A DNA stretch of 64,000 nt, from positions 1-64,000 of the forward strand of contig CAXTHJ010000005.1 in the NCBI GenBank assembly GCA_964243985.1, in the 5' to 3' direction. The position numbers and the translations under genes are program-made. Within the stretch, counting starts at the first letter, position 1. Each line of letters begins with the position of its first letter. Origin of the DNA: CAIOYC01 sp964243985 (GTDB taxonomy: Bacteria; Pseudomonadota; Alphaproteobacteria; Caulobacterales; Caulobacteraceae). This document shows, in pieces, positions 18,057-25,563 of this stretch. The notes beneath the pieces are model-generated. The model ran no database searches and was not told where the DNA came from. It saw nothing but the letters and a program-made list of their open reading frames with translations.

Positions 18057-18991
18057 GAGGCGGCCTCGCCCCCCGCCCAGCCAATCAGGGCGTCGATCCC
18101 TGGTGGCCTGACCGCGAGTTCCCGGACACTGACACCGGCGGTGCGCAGAGCTCGGTCGATCTCCACCGCGTGAGCCGAAGCGTCTTTTATGAGGCCGGAC
18201 CAAGCTACACCATTGGCAGCGGTCGAGAGACCGTGGGCGCCAAGGATCGATGCAGCCGGCGCGCTGTAGGCGCCAAGTCTGACTGAGAGTTCCTGCTTCG
18301 CGCCAAACGCCTGCTGCATCAGCGCGTCCGGCGTCCCTTCCGCCACAAGCCGGCCAGCGCGGAGCACGCCCACTCGGTTGGCGAGGGTGGCGACATCTTC
18401 GCCGTCGTGACTAATGAGCAGGATTGCGGTTCGGCGGACGCGGAGCCGGTCGATCAGGCGGCGGAGCACCACACGGGTCTCCGCATCGAGGCCCTCGGTG
18501 GGCTCGTCGAGCACCAGAAGGCGCGGCTTGTGCACGATGGCGGCGGCGAGGTTGGCGCGCCGTCGCCAGCCGCCGGATAGCTGATCGATGCGCTGGTGTG
18601 CCCGCGCGGCGCAGGCGGTCTCCTCCATCGCCACCTTCACAGCTTCGGCCCGCCCCACGCGCACGCCGGCGAGGGTGGCGAAGGCATCGAGATTCTCCGC
18701 TACTGTCATGTGTGAATAGAGGGCGACCTCCTGCGGCGCGACGCCGATGGCGCGGCGGGCGGCGGGATCATGGGTCGGGTCGCCGTCCAGCACCCGCACC
18801 ATACCGCCGTCTAATGAAAGGGCCCCTATGGCGGCCTTGGCCAGGGTGGACTTCCCCGCGCCGTTGCGGCCAACCAGGGCGTAGACCTCGCCCTCCGCAA
18901 TATGAAGGCTCACATCGTCCAGAGCTGTCCGTTCGCCATAACAGCGGCTGGCGTTGGCGATGCGGAGGACGACCGCCGGGTCAGCCCGCAC
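18053..18991 (-). CDS. ABC transporter ATP-binding protein, in the crt cluster
   Basis: A 312-residue nucleotide-binding subunit. It shows Walker A GRNGAGKSTLA, Q-loop APQEVALYSHMTVAENL, ABC signature QLSGGWRRRANLAAAI, Walker B LLVLDEPTEGLDAETR and H-loop LLISHDGEDV. About 90 C-terminal residues follow the domain, as in drug/lipid exporter ATPases. The GTG start at 18991 is one base after the crtE stop, with no clear ribosome site, so translation may depend on crtE. It forms an exporter with the permease downstream. Confidence 0.9.
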   Translation of the reverse strand: MRADPAVVLRIANASRCYGERTALDDVSLHIAEGEVYALVGRNGAGKSTLAKAAIGALSLDGGMVRVLDGDPTHDPAARRAIGVAPQEVALYSHMTVAENLDAFATLAGVRVGRAEAVKVAMEETACAARAHQRIDQLSGGWRRRANLAAAIVHKPRLLVLDEPTEGLDAETRVVLRRLIDRLRVRRTAILLISHDGEDVATLANRVGVLRAGRLVAEGTPDALMQQAFGAKQELSVRLGAYSAPAASILGAHGLSTAANGVAWSGLIKDASAHAVEIDRALRTAGVSVRELAVRPPGIDALIGWAGGEAAS

Positions 18992-18992
18992 G

Positions 18993-19892
18993 TCAGCCGT
19001 TTTGGAAGAGATTGAGCGCGTAAGTCGCCAGAGCGCACTCGCGGTCGCCCAGGGCCGCCAGCGCCTCCTCGATCACCTCATCGACGGCGGCGCGGGTACG
19101 CTCTACGCCCCACAGGGTGACGAAGGTGACGCGGCCTTCGTCCTGGAGCGCATCCTTGCCCATGATCTCCAGCGTGGAGGTGGAGTCCTGCAGGTCGTCC
19201 CACAGCTGGAACGCCAGACCCAGCCGATCCGCGAACAGGCGAGCGGCGGCGCGGCCTTTGGGGTCAGCGCCCGCGATCGCAGCGCCCCCATCCAGCGCCG
19301 CCACGAACAGCACGCCGGTCTTCTGGTGATTGAGGGTGGTGAGCGCTGCTTCGTCGCGCAGAGCCGCCGGATCACGCAAATCCCGAATCTGCCCCGCGAC
19401 GAGGCCGTTGAATCCCACGGCGCCGCTGACGATGCCGCTCAGCAACAGCCGCGTCTCCGCATCCAGACCCTCGTCGGCGGCGATGATGGCATAGGCGTGG
19501 TTCAACAGGGCGACCGCGCTCAGCACCGCCGCGTCCTCGCCGAACCGCCGGTGCAGGGTCGGCTGCCCCCGCCGCATGGCCGCGTCGTCCATGCACGGCA
19601 GATCGTCAAGGATCAGCGACGCGGTGTGAATCAGCTCCAGCGCGCAGCCGAAATCCAGCGCCGCCAACTCCGGGCCGCCGAAATGGGCCGCCGATAGCAT
19701 AGCCAGGGTCGGCCTCACCCGTTTGCCGCGCCCGCTACAGGCAGCACGCACTGTATCCGCGAGCAAGGCCGAACCGGGCCGGGGCAAAAGCTTGTCCAGC
19801 CGAAAATCAATGAAGTCTCGAAGGCTTGGGACGGGCGTCGTCTCTTGCCCAGGAGCAGGTCTTGCCGTTCGGAGCGCCAAGCTGCTCAACAT
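18993..19892 (-). CDS. crtE: Geranylgeranyl diphosphate synthase
   Basis: A 299-residue polyprenyl synthetase that supplies C20 GGPP to CrtB. It has the first Asp-rich motif LILDDLPCMDDAAMRRGQPT and the second LAFQLWDDLQDSTST. The CLxxxxE-like substrate strand FGCALELIHTASL supports the short-chain (FPP/GGPP) family, and the carotenoid context supports GGPP as product. ATG 19892 is preceded by AGGGGCGA. It leads the minus-strand crtE-ABC ATPase-ABC permease operon. Confidence 0.92.
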   Translation of the reverse strand: MLSSLALRTARPAPGQETTPVPSLRDFIDFRLDKLLPRPGSALLADTVRAACSGRGKRVRPTLAMLSAAHFGGPELAALDFGCALELIHTASLILDDLPCMDDAAMRRGQPTLHRRFGEDAAVLSAVALLNHAYAIIAADEGLDAETRLLLSGIVSGAVGFNGLVAGQIRDLRDPAALRDEAALTTLNHQKTGVLFVAALDGGAAIAGADPKGRAAARLFADRLGLAFQLWDDLQDSTSTLEIMGKDALQDEGRVTFVTLWGVERTRAAVDEVIEEALAALGDRECALATYALNLFQNG

Positions 19893-20043
19893 TCGCCCCT
19901 CTCAGCAAAAACGCTTCAGGACCTATCGAAGCGCCAACACCAAAAAGGGCGTTCAGACGGATTCGACGCCCTTCATCCAGCATTGGCGCTCATCTAGCCG
20001 TCTGGTGCAACCCCGACATAGCCGTTGCGTCGCCGCGACACGC

Positions 20044-20514
20044 TCATTGCTTCATGGCGGAGAGTTTCGCCTTGAGTTCCCGCACCGGCCGGGCCCAAAG
20101 AAAGCCATACGATACGCACCCCTGCTTGGTGGCGACGGCGTGATGAATGCGATGCGCCTGCAGACGCGATCGCCAAAAGCCGCGCCGGCCGTTGATCGGC
20201 ACAGGGAAGCGGCCATGAACCAGGCCGTCGTGGAACAGGGCATAGGCCGCGCCATAGGCGGTGACGCCAAGGCCGATGGGCAGGAACCAGGTCGAGACGT
20301 GCATCCCCAGCCAGATGCAAAGCACCGCCGGTGCGGCGAACACCACCGCGAAAAGATCGTTAAGCTCGAACACGCCGTCGTGCTTCACATGGTGGCTCTC
20401 GTGCCAGCACCACAGCGCCCCATGCATTACATATCGATGCATCACCCAGGCGAACCCTTCCATGCCCACGAAGGCGGCGAGAAAGATGGCGAACTCGGCA
20501 AGGCGCACGAACAT
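20044..20514 (-). CDS. crtZ: Beta-carotene 3-hydroxylase
   Basis: A 156-residue di-iron membrane hydroxylase that adds 3-hydroxyl groups to beta-ionone rings (zeaxanthin, or astaxanthin with CrtW). The His motifs of the family are all present: HRYVMHG, WHESHHVKHDG, FHDGLVHGRFP and AHRIHHAVATKQGCVSYGFL. I chose ATG 20514, which gives the normal family length; a TTG 63 bp upstream is in frame. It lies 151 bp upstream of crtE on the same strand, so the two may share a transcript. Confidence 0.93.
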   Translation of the reverse strand: MFVRLAEFAIFLAAFVGMEGFAWVMHRYVMHGALWCWHESHHVKHDGVFELNDLFAVVFAAPAVLCIWLGMHVSTWFLPIGLGVTAYGAAYALFHDGLVHGRFPVPINGRRGFWRSRLQAHRIHHAVATKQGCVSYGFLWARPVRELKAKLSAMKQ

Positions 20515-20594
20515 AGGTTCAATGTAGCGCTTCTGAGCCGTCGGCCAATAGTCCTGAACTTGACGCGGCGCCGGCAAGCGCCAAGGGTGAGCGG

Positions 20595-21329
20595 GTGATC
20601 AGCGCCCTTATCCTGACGACCGTGGCGCTCAGCGTCATCATCGCCCTTCGCTATATCCTTATCGCGGGAACGGCCTATTGGCTGTTCTGGGGTGGGGACG
20701 GGCGGCGCAGGCGTTCCCGGCAACTCAATCGCCAGCCGCCGCGGCGCGAAACCGTAAAACACGAAGTCATCGCGTCCCTGATCGCGACGCCCATCTACGC
20801 CCTGCCAGCCGCCGCCGCGCTCGAAGGGTGGAAGCATGGCTACACCAAACTCTACGTCGATCCTGCGGCCTATGGCTGGTGGTGGCTTCCGGCGAGCGCG
20901 GTGATCTATCTCTTCGCCCACGACGCCTTCTACTACTGGCTTCACAGGGGGCTTCACCACAAGTCGGTGTTCGGCTGGGCGCACAGGGGGCACCATGTGT
21001 CGCGTGATCCCAGTCCCTTCGCCTCCTTCTCCTTCGATCCCGCCGAGGCGCTGCTGACCGCCTGGTTCCTCCCGGCGCTGACGCTGGTCATTCCTATCCA
21101 GATGGGGGTGGCCCTTGGCCTGCTGATGCTGATGACCATGACAGCGGTCTTCAACCATTCGGGCCGGGAGGTCTGGCCCGCACGGTGGCTGGCCCATCCG
21201 CTTGGGCGCGCCTTCATCACCGCCACCCATCATGACGGCCACCACAAGCACTTCAACCGCAACTACGGCCTCTACTTCCGGATCTGGGACAAGATGTGCG
21301 GGACGGACTCTGTTGAGCTTGAACGATGA
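20595..21329 (+). CDS. crtG: Sterol desaturase / fatty acid hydroxylase superfamily protein, candidate carotenoid 2,2'-hydroxylase
   Basis: A 244-residue membrane hydroxylase with helices at about 4-32 and 60-120. Its di-iron His clusters are FAHDAFYYWLHRGLHH, AHRGHHVSRDPSPFAS and TATHHDGHHKHFNRNYGLYF. It is divergent from crtZ with 80 bp between the two starts. In Brevundimonas a crtG gene (2,2'-beta-ionone hydroxylase) sits in the astaxanthin cluster, and this protein fits that place and, as far as I recall, that superfamily. The identification as crtG is context-based; a lipid or sterol-like hydroxylase is the alternative. Start is GTG 20595. Confidence 0.6.
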   Translation: MISALILTTVALSVIIALRYILIAGTAYWLFWGGDGRRRRSRQLNRQPPRRETVKHEVIASLIATPIYALPAAAALEGWKHGYTKLYVDPAAYGWWWLPASAVIYLFAHDAFYYWLHRGLHHKSVFGWAHRGHHVSRDPSPFASFSFDPAEALLTAWFLPALTLVIPIQMGVALGLLMLMTMTAVFNHSGREVWPARWLAHPLGRAFITATHHDGHHKHFNRNYGLYFRIWDKMCGTDSVELER

Positions 21330-21358
21330 AATCCGCTTAGGCGGCCGAGCGACCCTGT

Positions 21359-22015
21359 CTATCGCGTAAGAACCACCCCGATCAGGACCGCAGCCCAGTG
21401 TGTTCCCGCCGCAGCGATGACATGTCCATGCCAGATCGCCCGCTTGAACTTCAAGCGCTTGCTGACGTAGAAGGTGACGCCGAGCGTATAGACCCCGCCG
21501 CCGATGATGAGCAGCATCAGGGCGATCCAGGGCACAGCCGCGATCATGGGCTTCGCGGCGACCAGAACCACCCAGCTCAGGGCCAGATAGACGCCGATCC
21601 AAAACCGCTTGCCAAGGCCCGGCAGGAACAGCTTGGCGACAGCGCCGAAGCCCGCGATGGTCCATACCGCGATGGTCATGCCCCAAGCCCAGGCGCCGGT
21701 CAGGTTCTGCGTCGTGAACGGCGTGTAGGAGCCGGCGATCATCAGGAAGATGCCCGCATGATCGAGCCGGCGCATCACCGGGCGCCAGCGGTCGTTCGCA
21801 AAATTATAGGCGGTGGAAAAGGCGAGCATGGCCAGAAGCCCTACCGCATAGACGCCCAGCGCCGCCGTTTGGGTCAGGCGACCAAACCCCACAGACAGCC
21901 CAAGCAGCATCCCACCGCCGAACAGCGCAAAGATCAGGCCGACAAGGTGAACGATCAAATCGGCCTTCTTGGCGGCCGACGTGGGATAGTGCGGTGCGGG
22001 AAGCAGGCTGGACAT
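21359..22015 (-). CDS. trhA: Hemolysin III / TrhA (PAQR) family membrane protein
   Basis: A 218-residue protein with seven predicted transmembrane helices. Family landmarks are the N-terminal KADLIVHLVGLIFALFGGG, the conserved STAYNF near helix 3, RRLDHAGIFLMIAGSYTPF and the C-terminal WHGHVIAAAGTHW, which supply the PAQR Ser/His/Asp residues. Proteins of this family affect membrane-lipid homeostasis; the hemolysin name is historical. The convergent hydroxylase gene ends 30 bp away, with a short CCGC/GCGG hairpin between them. No operon partner is visible. Confidence 0.9.
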   Translation of the reverse strand: MSSLLPAPHYPTSAAKKADLIVHLVGLIFALFGGGMLLGLSVGFGRLTQTAALGVYAVGLLAMLAFSTAYNFANDRWRPVMRRLDHAGIFLMIAGSYTPFTTQNLTGAWAWGMTIAVWTIAGFGAVAKLFLPGLGKRFWIGVYLALSWVVLVAAKPMIAAVPWIALMLLIIGGGVYTLGVTFYVSKRLKFKRAIWHGHVIAAAGTHWAAVLIGVVLTR

Positions 22016-22092
22016 GGAGGCGGTCGTTCCCTTGAGTCTCGCACCTCTAACCCGAAATCACGGCTTTATTGTAACGCTCCGACGGCGATCGC

Positions 22093-24447
22093 TTAGGTTC
22101 TCGCGGGCGCCAGCATTTCGCGGATCTTGAAGGCCAGGGCGTCCAGGGTGAAAGGCTTGGTCACCAGCGCCATGCCGGGCTCCAGAAAGTCTTCCCCGCC
22201 GGTGACGTGTTCGGCGTAACCGGTCACAAATAAGATGCTGAGGTGGGGCCGATGCTGCCGCGCATGATCCGCAAGCTGCCGTCCGTTCAGGCCCGGAAGC
22301 CCTATATCGGTGATCATCAGATCCAATCGGGTGTTGGAGGTCAGCACCGGCAAGGCCGTCTGTCCGTTGCTCGCCTCAATGCACGAATAGCCGAGATCGC
22401 GCAGCACCTCGCCGATCAGGAGCCTGACGGAGGAATCATCCTCGACCAGCAACACGGTCTCACCCTGCCCTTTTGGGGGCGCCCGGTCGCGCCTTCCCTC
22501 GGCGGCGTCCAGCAGGCCGTGATAACGGGGCAGGTAGAGGCTGACGTGAGTCCCCTGCCCCAGCTCGCTTTCGATCTGCACGGCGCCGCGAGACTGTTTG
22601 ACGAAGCCATAGATCATAGAGAGGCCTAGCCCGGTGCCTTCCCCCAGCGGCTTGGTGGTGAAGAAGGGCTCGAACACCTTGGTCATGGCGTCCGGAGGAA
22701 TGCCGGCGCCCGTGTCGCTGACCCGAATGATCGTGTAGTCACCCGCCTGGATCTCATCTTGGCCGAACCTCAGCGGCGAAGCGATCGAGACCTTCTCCGT
22801 GGCGATGGTCACGCAGCCCCCGTTCGGCATGGCGTCGCGGGCGTTGATGGCGAGATTGATGACCGCATTCTCCACCTGATTGGGATCGGTGAGCATGGGC
22901 CAGAGGTCCGGCTCCAGGGCGGTTTCAAGCCGCACGCGCTCACCAAGGGTGCGGGTGAGAAGGTCCTCGATCCCGCGGATCAGCTGATTGGCGTCCACCG
23001 GCTTGGGATCGAGGGGCTGGCGACGGGCGAAGGCCAAGAGGCGGTGTGTCAGAGAGGCGGCGCGATTGGCGGAGGTGGTGGCGGCGTCCATGAACCGCTG
23101 AGTGTCCTCATACTTGCCGGCGGCGAGGCGCCGCTTGAGGATATCCATCGCGCCGATGATGCCAGTGAGCAGATTGTTGAAGTCGTGGGCGATGCCGCCG
23201 GTGAGCTGGCCGATGGCCTCCATCTTCTGGGATTGCCGCAGCGCCTCTTCGGTTTGGGCCAGCTGCTCCTGGCCGCGGATGCGGTCGGTGACGTCGTAGA
23301 CGAATTGGAAGGCGGCGAACTGTTCGCCCTTGGCGTCGCGCAGCGGATTGAATTTTAACTCGTAATAACGGCGATCGAACTCGGCGTCGCCGAACTCCTG
23401 CACGATGGTGTAGATTTCTCCCGCAAGAGCCCGCCCCCACAAGGCGCGGACAACCGCCGCTTCCGCCGGATTGTTCACAAGCTCGGGCAGGATATCGCCC
23501 ACCCGCGGCCGAACGCCGAACACCTGCTCGAACTCCTGGGCGCAGGCGTTGTTGATCGCCAGAACGCGAAAATCCTTGTCCAACACCTGAACCAGAGTGT
23601 CGGTGGTCTCCACCATGTCGGCCAGCACCTTGCGCTCCGCCAGCGCGGCCGCCACCCGATCCTCCAAGGTCTCGTTCAGCCGCCGCAGCGCCGCATCGGC
23701 CGCGTGCCGCTCGTTCACGTCGCGGAAGATGGCGCTGACGAACACGCGGGATTCACTGAGCCAGCGCGAGGCCGACACCTCCAGATAGGAGGGCGTGCCG
23801 TCGCCGCGACGGGCGGTCAATTCCAGCCGGCGGGGCGGATCGCCGCTGAGCGCCGTGCGCCAGGCCTCGGCCCAAACATCTCGACTGTCGATCAGATCGG
23901 CGGCCGCCATGCCCAGAAGCTCGCCGGCCGGCCGGCCGAAAGCCGGGCCCGCCGCGACGTTGGCGAACTGGATCAAGCCCTCGGCGTCAATGCTCAAGAT
24001 GGCGTCCGACGCGCTATCCACCACGGCGGCGTAACGGGCGTTCTGGCGGGCTCTCAGCACCCGTTCCCGCTCGACGGCGACCGTCACGTCGTTAATCTGA
24101 ATAAGGCAGCGCGCGTGAGCCTTTGCGCCGGCCGGCCGCACGGAAACGTCGTGGATCAAGTCCCGCCCGGCGCGGGTCTTCAGGGGCAGAAGCCGGTTGT
24201 GCAGGGCGTGAGTGATGAAGCTCGATGCGCCGGACGAGAAGGCGTCCCCGACCGCCGACTCCAGCCGACGAATGGGGGCGTCGGGAAAGAGGGCCTGCAG
24301 CGTCTTGCCGGCGGCTTCGGCGGCCGTGATCCCCGTCGCCGAAGTCATCCAATCGTTCCAGAACGCCACGCTGCCGTCCGCCTCAAGAACGATCAATCCG
24401 CTATCCAGCGCGTCCAGAACGTCGTTGGAAGCGTCGATGTCAGGCAT
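22093..24447 (-). CDS. PAS-domain hybrid histidine kinase with C-terminal receiver
   Basis: A 784-residue soluble kinase with no membrane segment. PAS-like domains occupy about residues 5-120, 135-255 and 280-395, followed by HisKA with the phospho-His in GGIAHDFNNLLTGIIGAMD. The HATPase domain carries LAINARDAMPNGG and SDTGAGIPPDAM. A C-terminal receiver (about 660-784) has its phospho-Asp in LMITDIGLPGLNGRQL. Its start overlaps the end of the CheC gene by 8 bp, so it is the last gene of the chemosensory transcript. The ligand is unknown. The receiver suggests phosphorelay or feedback control. Confidence 0.92.
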   Translation of the reverse strand: MPDIDASNDVLDALDSGLIVLEADGSVAFWNDWMTSATGITAAEAAGKTLQALFPDAPIRRLESAVGDAFSSGASSFITHALHNRLLPLKTRAGRDLIHDVSVRPAGAKAHARCLIQINDVTVAVERERVLRARQNARYAAVVDSASDAILSIDAEGLIQFANVAAGPAFGRPAGELLGMAAADLIDSRDVWAEAWRTALSGDPPRRLELTARRGDGTPSYLEVSASRWLSESRVFVSAIFRDVNERHAADAALRRLNETLEDRVAAALAERKVLADMVETTDTLVQVLDKDFRVLAINNACAQEFEQVFGVRPRVGDILPELVNNPAEAAVVRALWGRALAGEIYTIVQEFGDAEFDRRYYELKFNPLRDAKGEQFAAFQFVYDVTDRIRGQEQLAQTEEALRQSQKMEAIGQLTGGIAHDFNNLLTGIIGAMDILKRRLAAGKYEDTQRFMDAATTSANRAASLTHRLLAFARRQPLDPKPVDANQLIRGIEDLLTRTLGERVRLETALEPDLWPMLTDPNQVENAVINLAINARDAMPNGGCVTIATEKVSIASPLRFGQDEIQAGDYTIIRVSDTGAGIPPDAMTKVFEPFFTTKPLGEGTGLGLSMIYGFVKQSRGAVQIESELGQGTHVSLYLPRYHGLLDAAEGRRDRAPPKGQGETVLLVEDDSSVRLLIGEVLRDLGYSCIEASNGQTALPVLTSNTRLDLMITDIGLPGLNGRQLADHARQHRPHLSILFVTGYAEHVTGGEDFLEPGMALVTKPFTLDALAFKIREMLAPART

Positions 24448-25096
24448 CTTGCCGCGACGGTTCCGCCCCGGTTTCGCGCTCGATGAATTCCTGCAGCAGC
24501 ACCTTCAGCGCCTCCAGGGAAGGCATGTCCATCAGCATGACTATATAGCCGTTGATGTCCCGCTGCTGGATGGCGAAGTCGATATAGAGAAACAAAACGA
24601 CCTCGCCCGCGTGCGGCGGCAGCTCCAGCTCGAAGAATTCCGGACCCTCGCCCTTGAGGATTTCGGGCAGCGACATCTTCAGATTGCGCTCGAGCAAGTT
24701 GGCGATGGTCGCCAGACAGCCGTTCAGGATGATGTTGCCGGTCTCCGCCAGCGCCTCATGCTCCAGCTCGATGATGTCTTCGAGGGAGAGCTCGCCGCCG
24801 GTGATCGCGCGCACCAGCTCAAGACTTTTCTTCTCCGGAAAGATCAGAAGCACACGGCCATGTATGTCGCCGTCGAACACCTGATGGACGGCGACGAGCT
24901 TGTCCTCCTCCCGCTCGCTGAGGAGATTGATCGCCTCGCTGCGCGCCAGGAGGGCGATCCTTGGCACGGACAGATGCACCTGCTCGCCGACCATCTCCCG
25001 CAGGCTGCCGGCGGCGCGGCTGACGCCGATGTTCACCAGCTCGGTAAGCGCATCGAGCTCCAGGTCATCCAGCACGTCGACGGCGCCCCGTGTCAC
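24440..25096 (-). CDS. cheC: CheC-like CheY-P phosphatase
   Basis: A 218-residue protein of the CheC/CheX/FliY phosphatase family. Both active-site helices are present: LELDALTELVNIGVSRAAG (D-x3-E-x2-N) and EALAETGNIILNGCLATIAN (E-x2-N). Paired active sites are characteristic of CheC. It should dephosphorylate one of the receivers encoded beside it. GTG 25096 overlaps the stop of the receiver gene upstream (GTGA), and its end overlaps the hybrid kinase. Coupling to a single-domain receiver suggests the two work as a pair. Confidence 0.85.
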   Translation of the reverse strand: MTRGAVDVLDDLELDALTELVNIGVSRAAGSLREMVGEQVHLSVPRIALLARSEAINLLSEREEDKLVAVHQVFDGDIHGRVLLIFPEKKSLELVRAITGGELSLEDIIELEHEALAETGNIILNGCLATIANLLERNLKMSLPEILKGEGPEFFELELPPHAGEVVLFLYIDFAIQQRDINGYIVMLMDMPSLEALKVLLQEFIERETGAEPSRQDA

Positions 25097-25470
25097 CGGC
25101 CGGCGGACTTCAGGCGCGCCTGGGCGTCGTCGAGAAAGGCCGCCAGGGCTTGCGCCGTCAGAGGTTTGTTCAGGAAGATCGCGCCGACCGCCTCAGCGCG
25201 GCTGACGATCTCGGTCTGACTATTGGCGGAAATGACGGCCACCGGCATGTCGGGATGCAGCGTCCGCAGTTCGGTCGCGACCTCAAGACCATCCCGCCCC
25301 GGCATGTTGAAGTCGAGCAGGGTGATGTCGGCGTCCTTGATCAGGCTCAGCGCCTCATCGGCGTTGGCGGCTTCCATACGGACCCAGTCAGGATGCAAGC
25401 CATCCAGCGCCTTGCCTACGGACATGCGGGCAAGCCGGCTGTCATCGACGATAAGAACGCGATAGCCCAT
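25093..25470 (-). CDS. Single-domain response regulator (CheY-like)
   Basis: A 125-residue receiver domain with no output domain. Acidic pocket residues are VLIVDDSRLAR, the phospho-Asp lies in ITLLDFNMPGRDGLEVA, and the conserved Lys is in FLNKPLTAQAL. It is probably a phosphorylation target of the CheA or hybrid kinase and a substrate of the CheC phosphatase just downstream. A 93-bp gap separates it from cheA; I see no clear promoter there, but this is the largest break in the cluster. Confidence 0.9.
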   Translation of the reverse strand: MGYRVLIVDDSRLARMSVGKALDGLHPDWVRMEAANADEALSLIKDADITLLDFNMPGRDGLEVATELRTLHPDMPVAVISANSQTEIVSRAEAVGAIFLNKPLTAQALAAFLDDAQARLKSAGR

Positions 25471-25563
25471 TGATGTGAGATCCCGATTGCTTTGCGAGCG
25501 TCTATACTTTGTCCCGCGAACGGCTGTTATGCCTCAGCCCCGCGGCCGCCGCTAGAGTTCGCA

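Noticed and set aside
16902..18203. Extended N-terminus for the ABC permease (to 18203)
   Set aside because: The extra 49 residues lie inside the ATPase gene and are Arg/Gly-rich. The ATGA overlap at 18056 gives the normal membrane-protein N-terminus.
20442..21686. Minus-strand 414-codon frame spanning crtZ, the hydroxylase and trhA
   Set aside because: It overlaps three genes with clear family motifs in other frames and has no recognisable domain itself.
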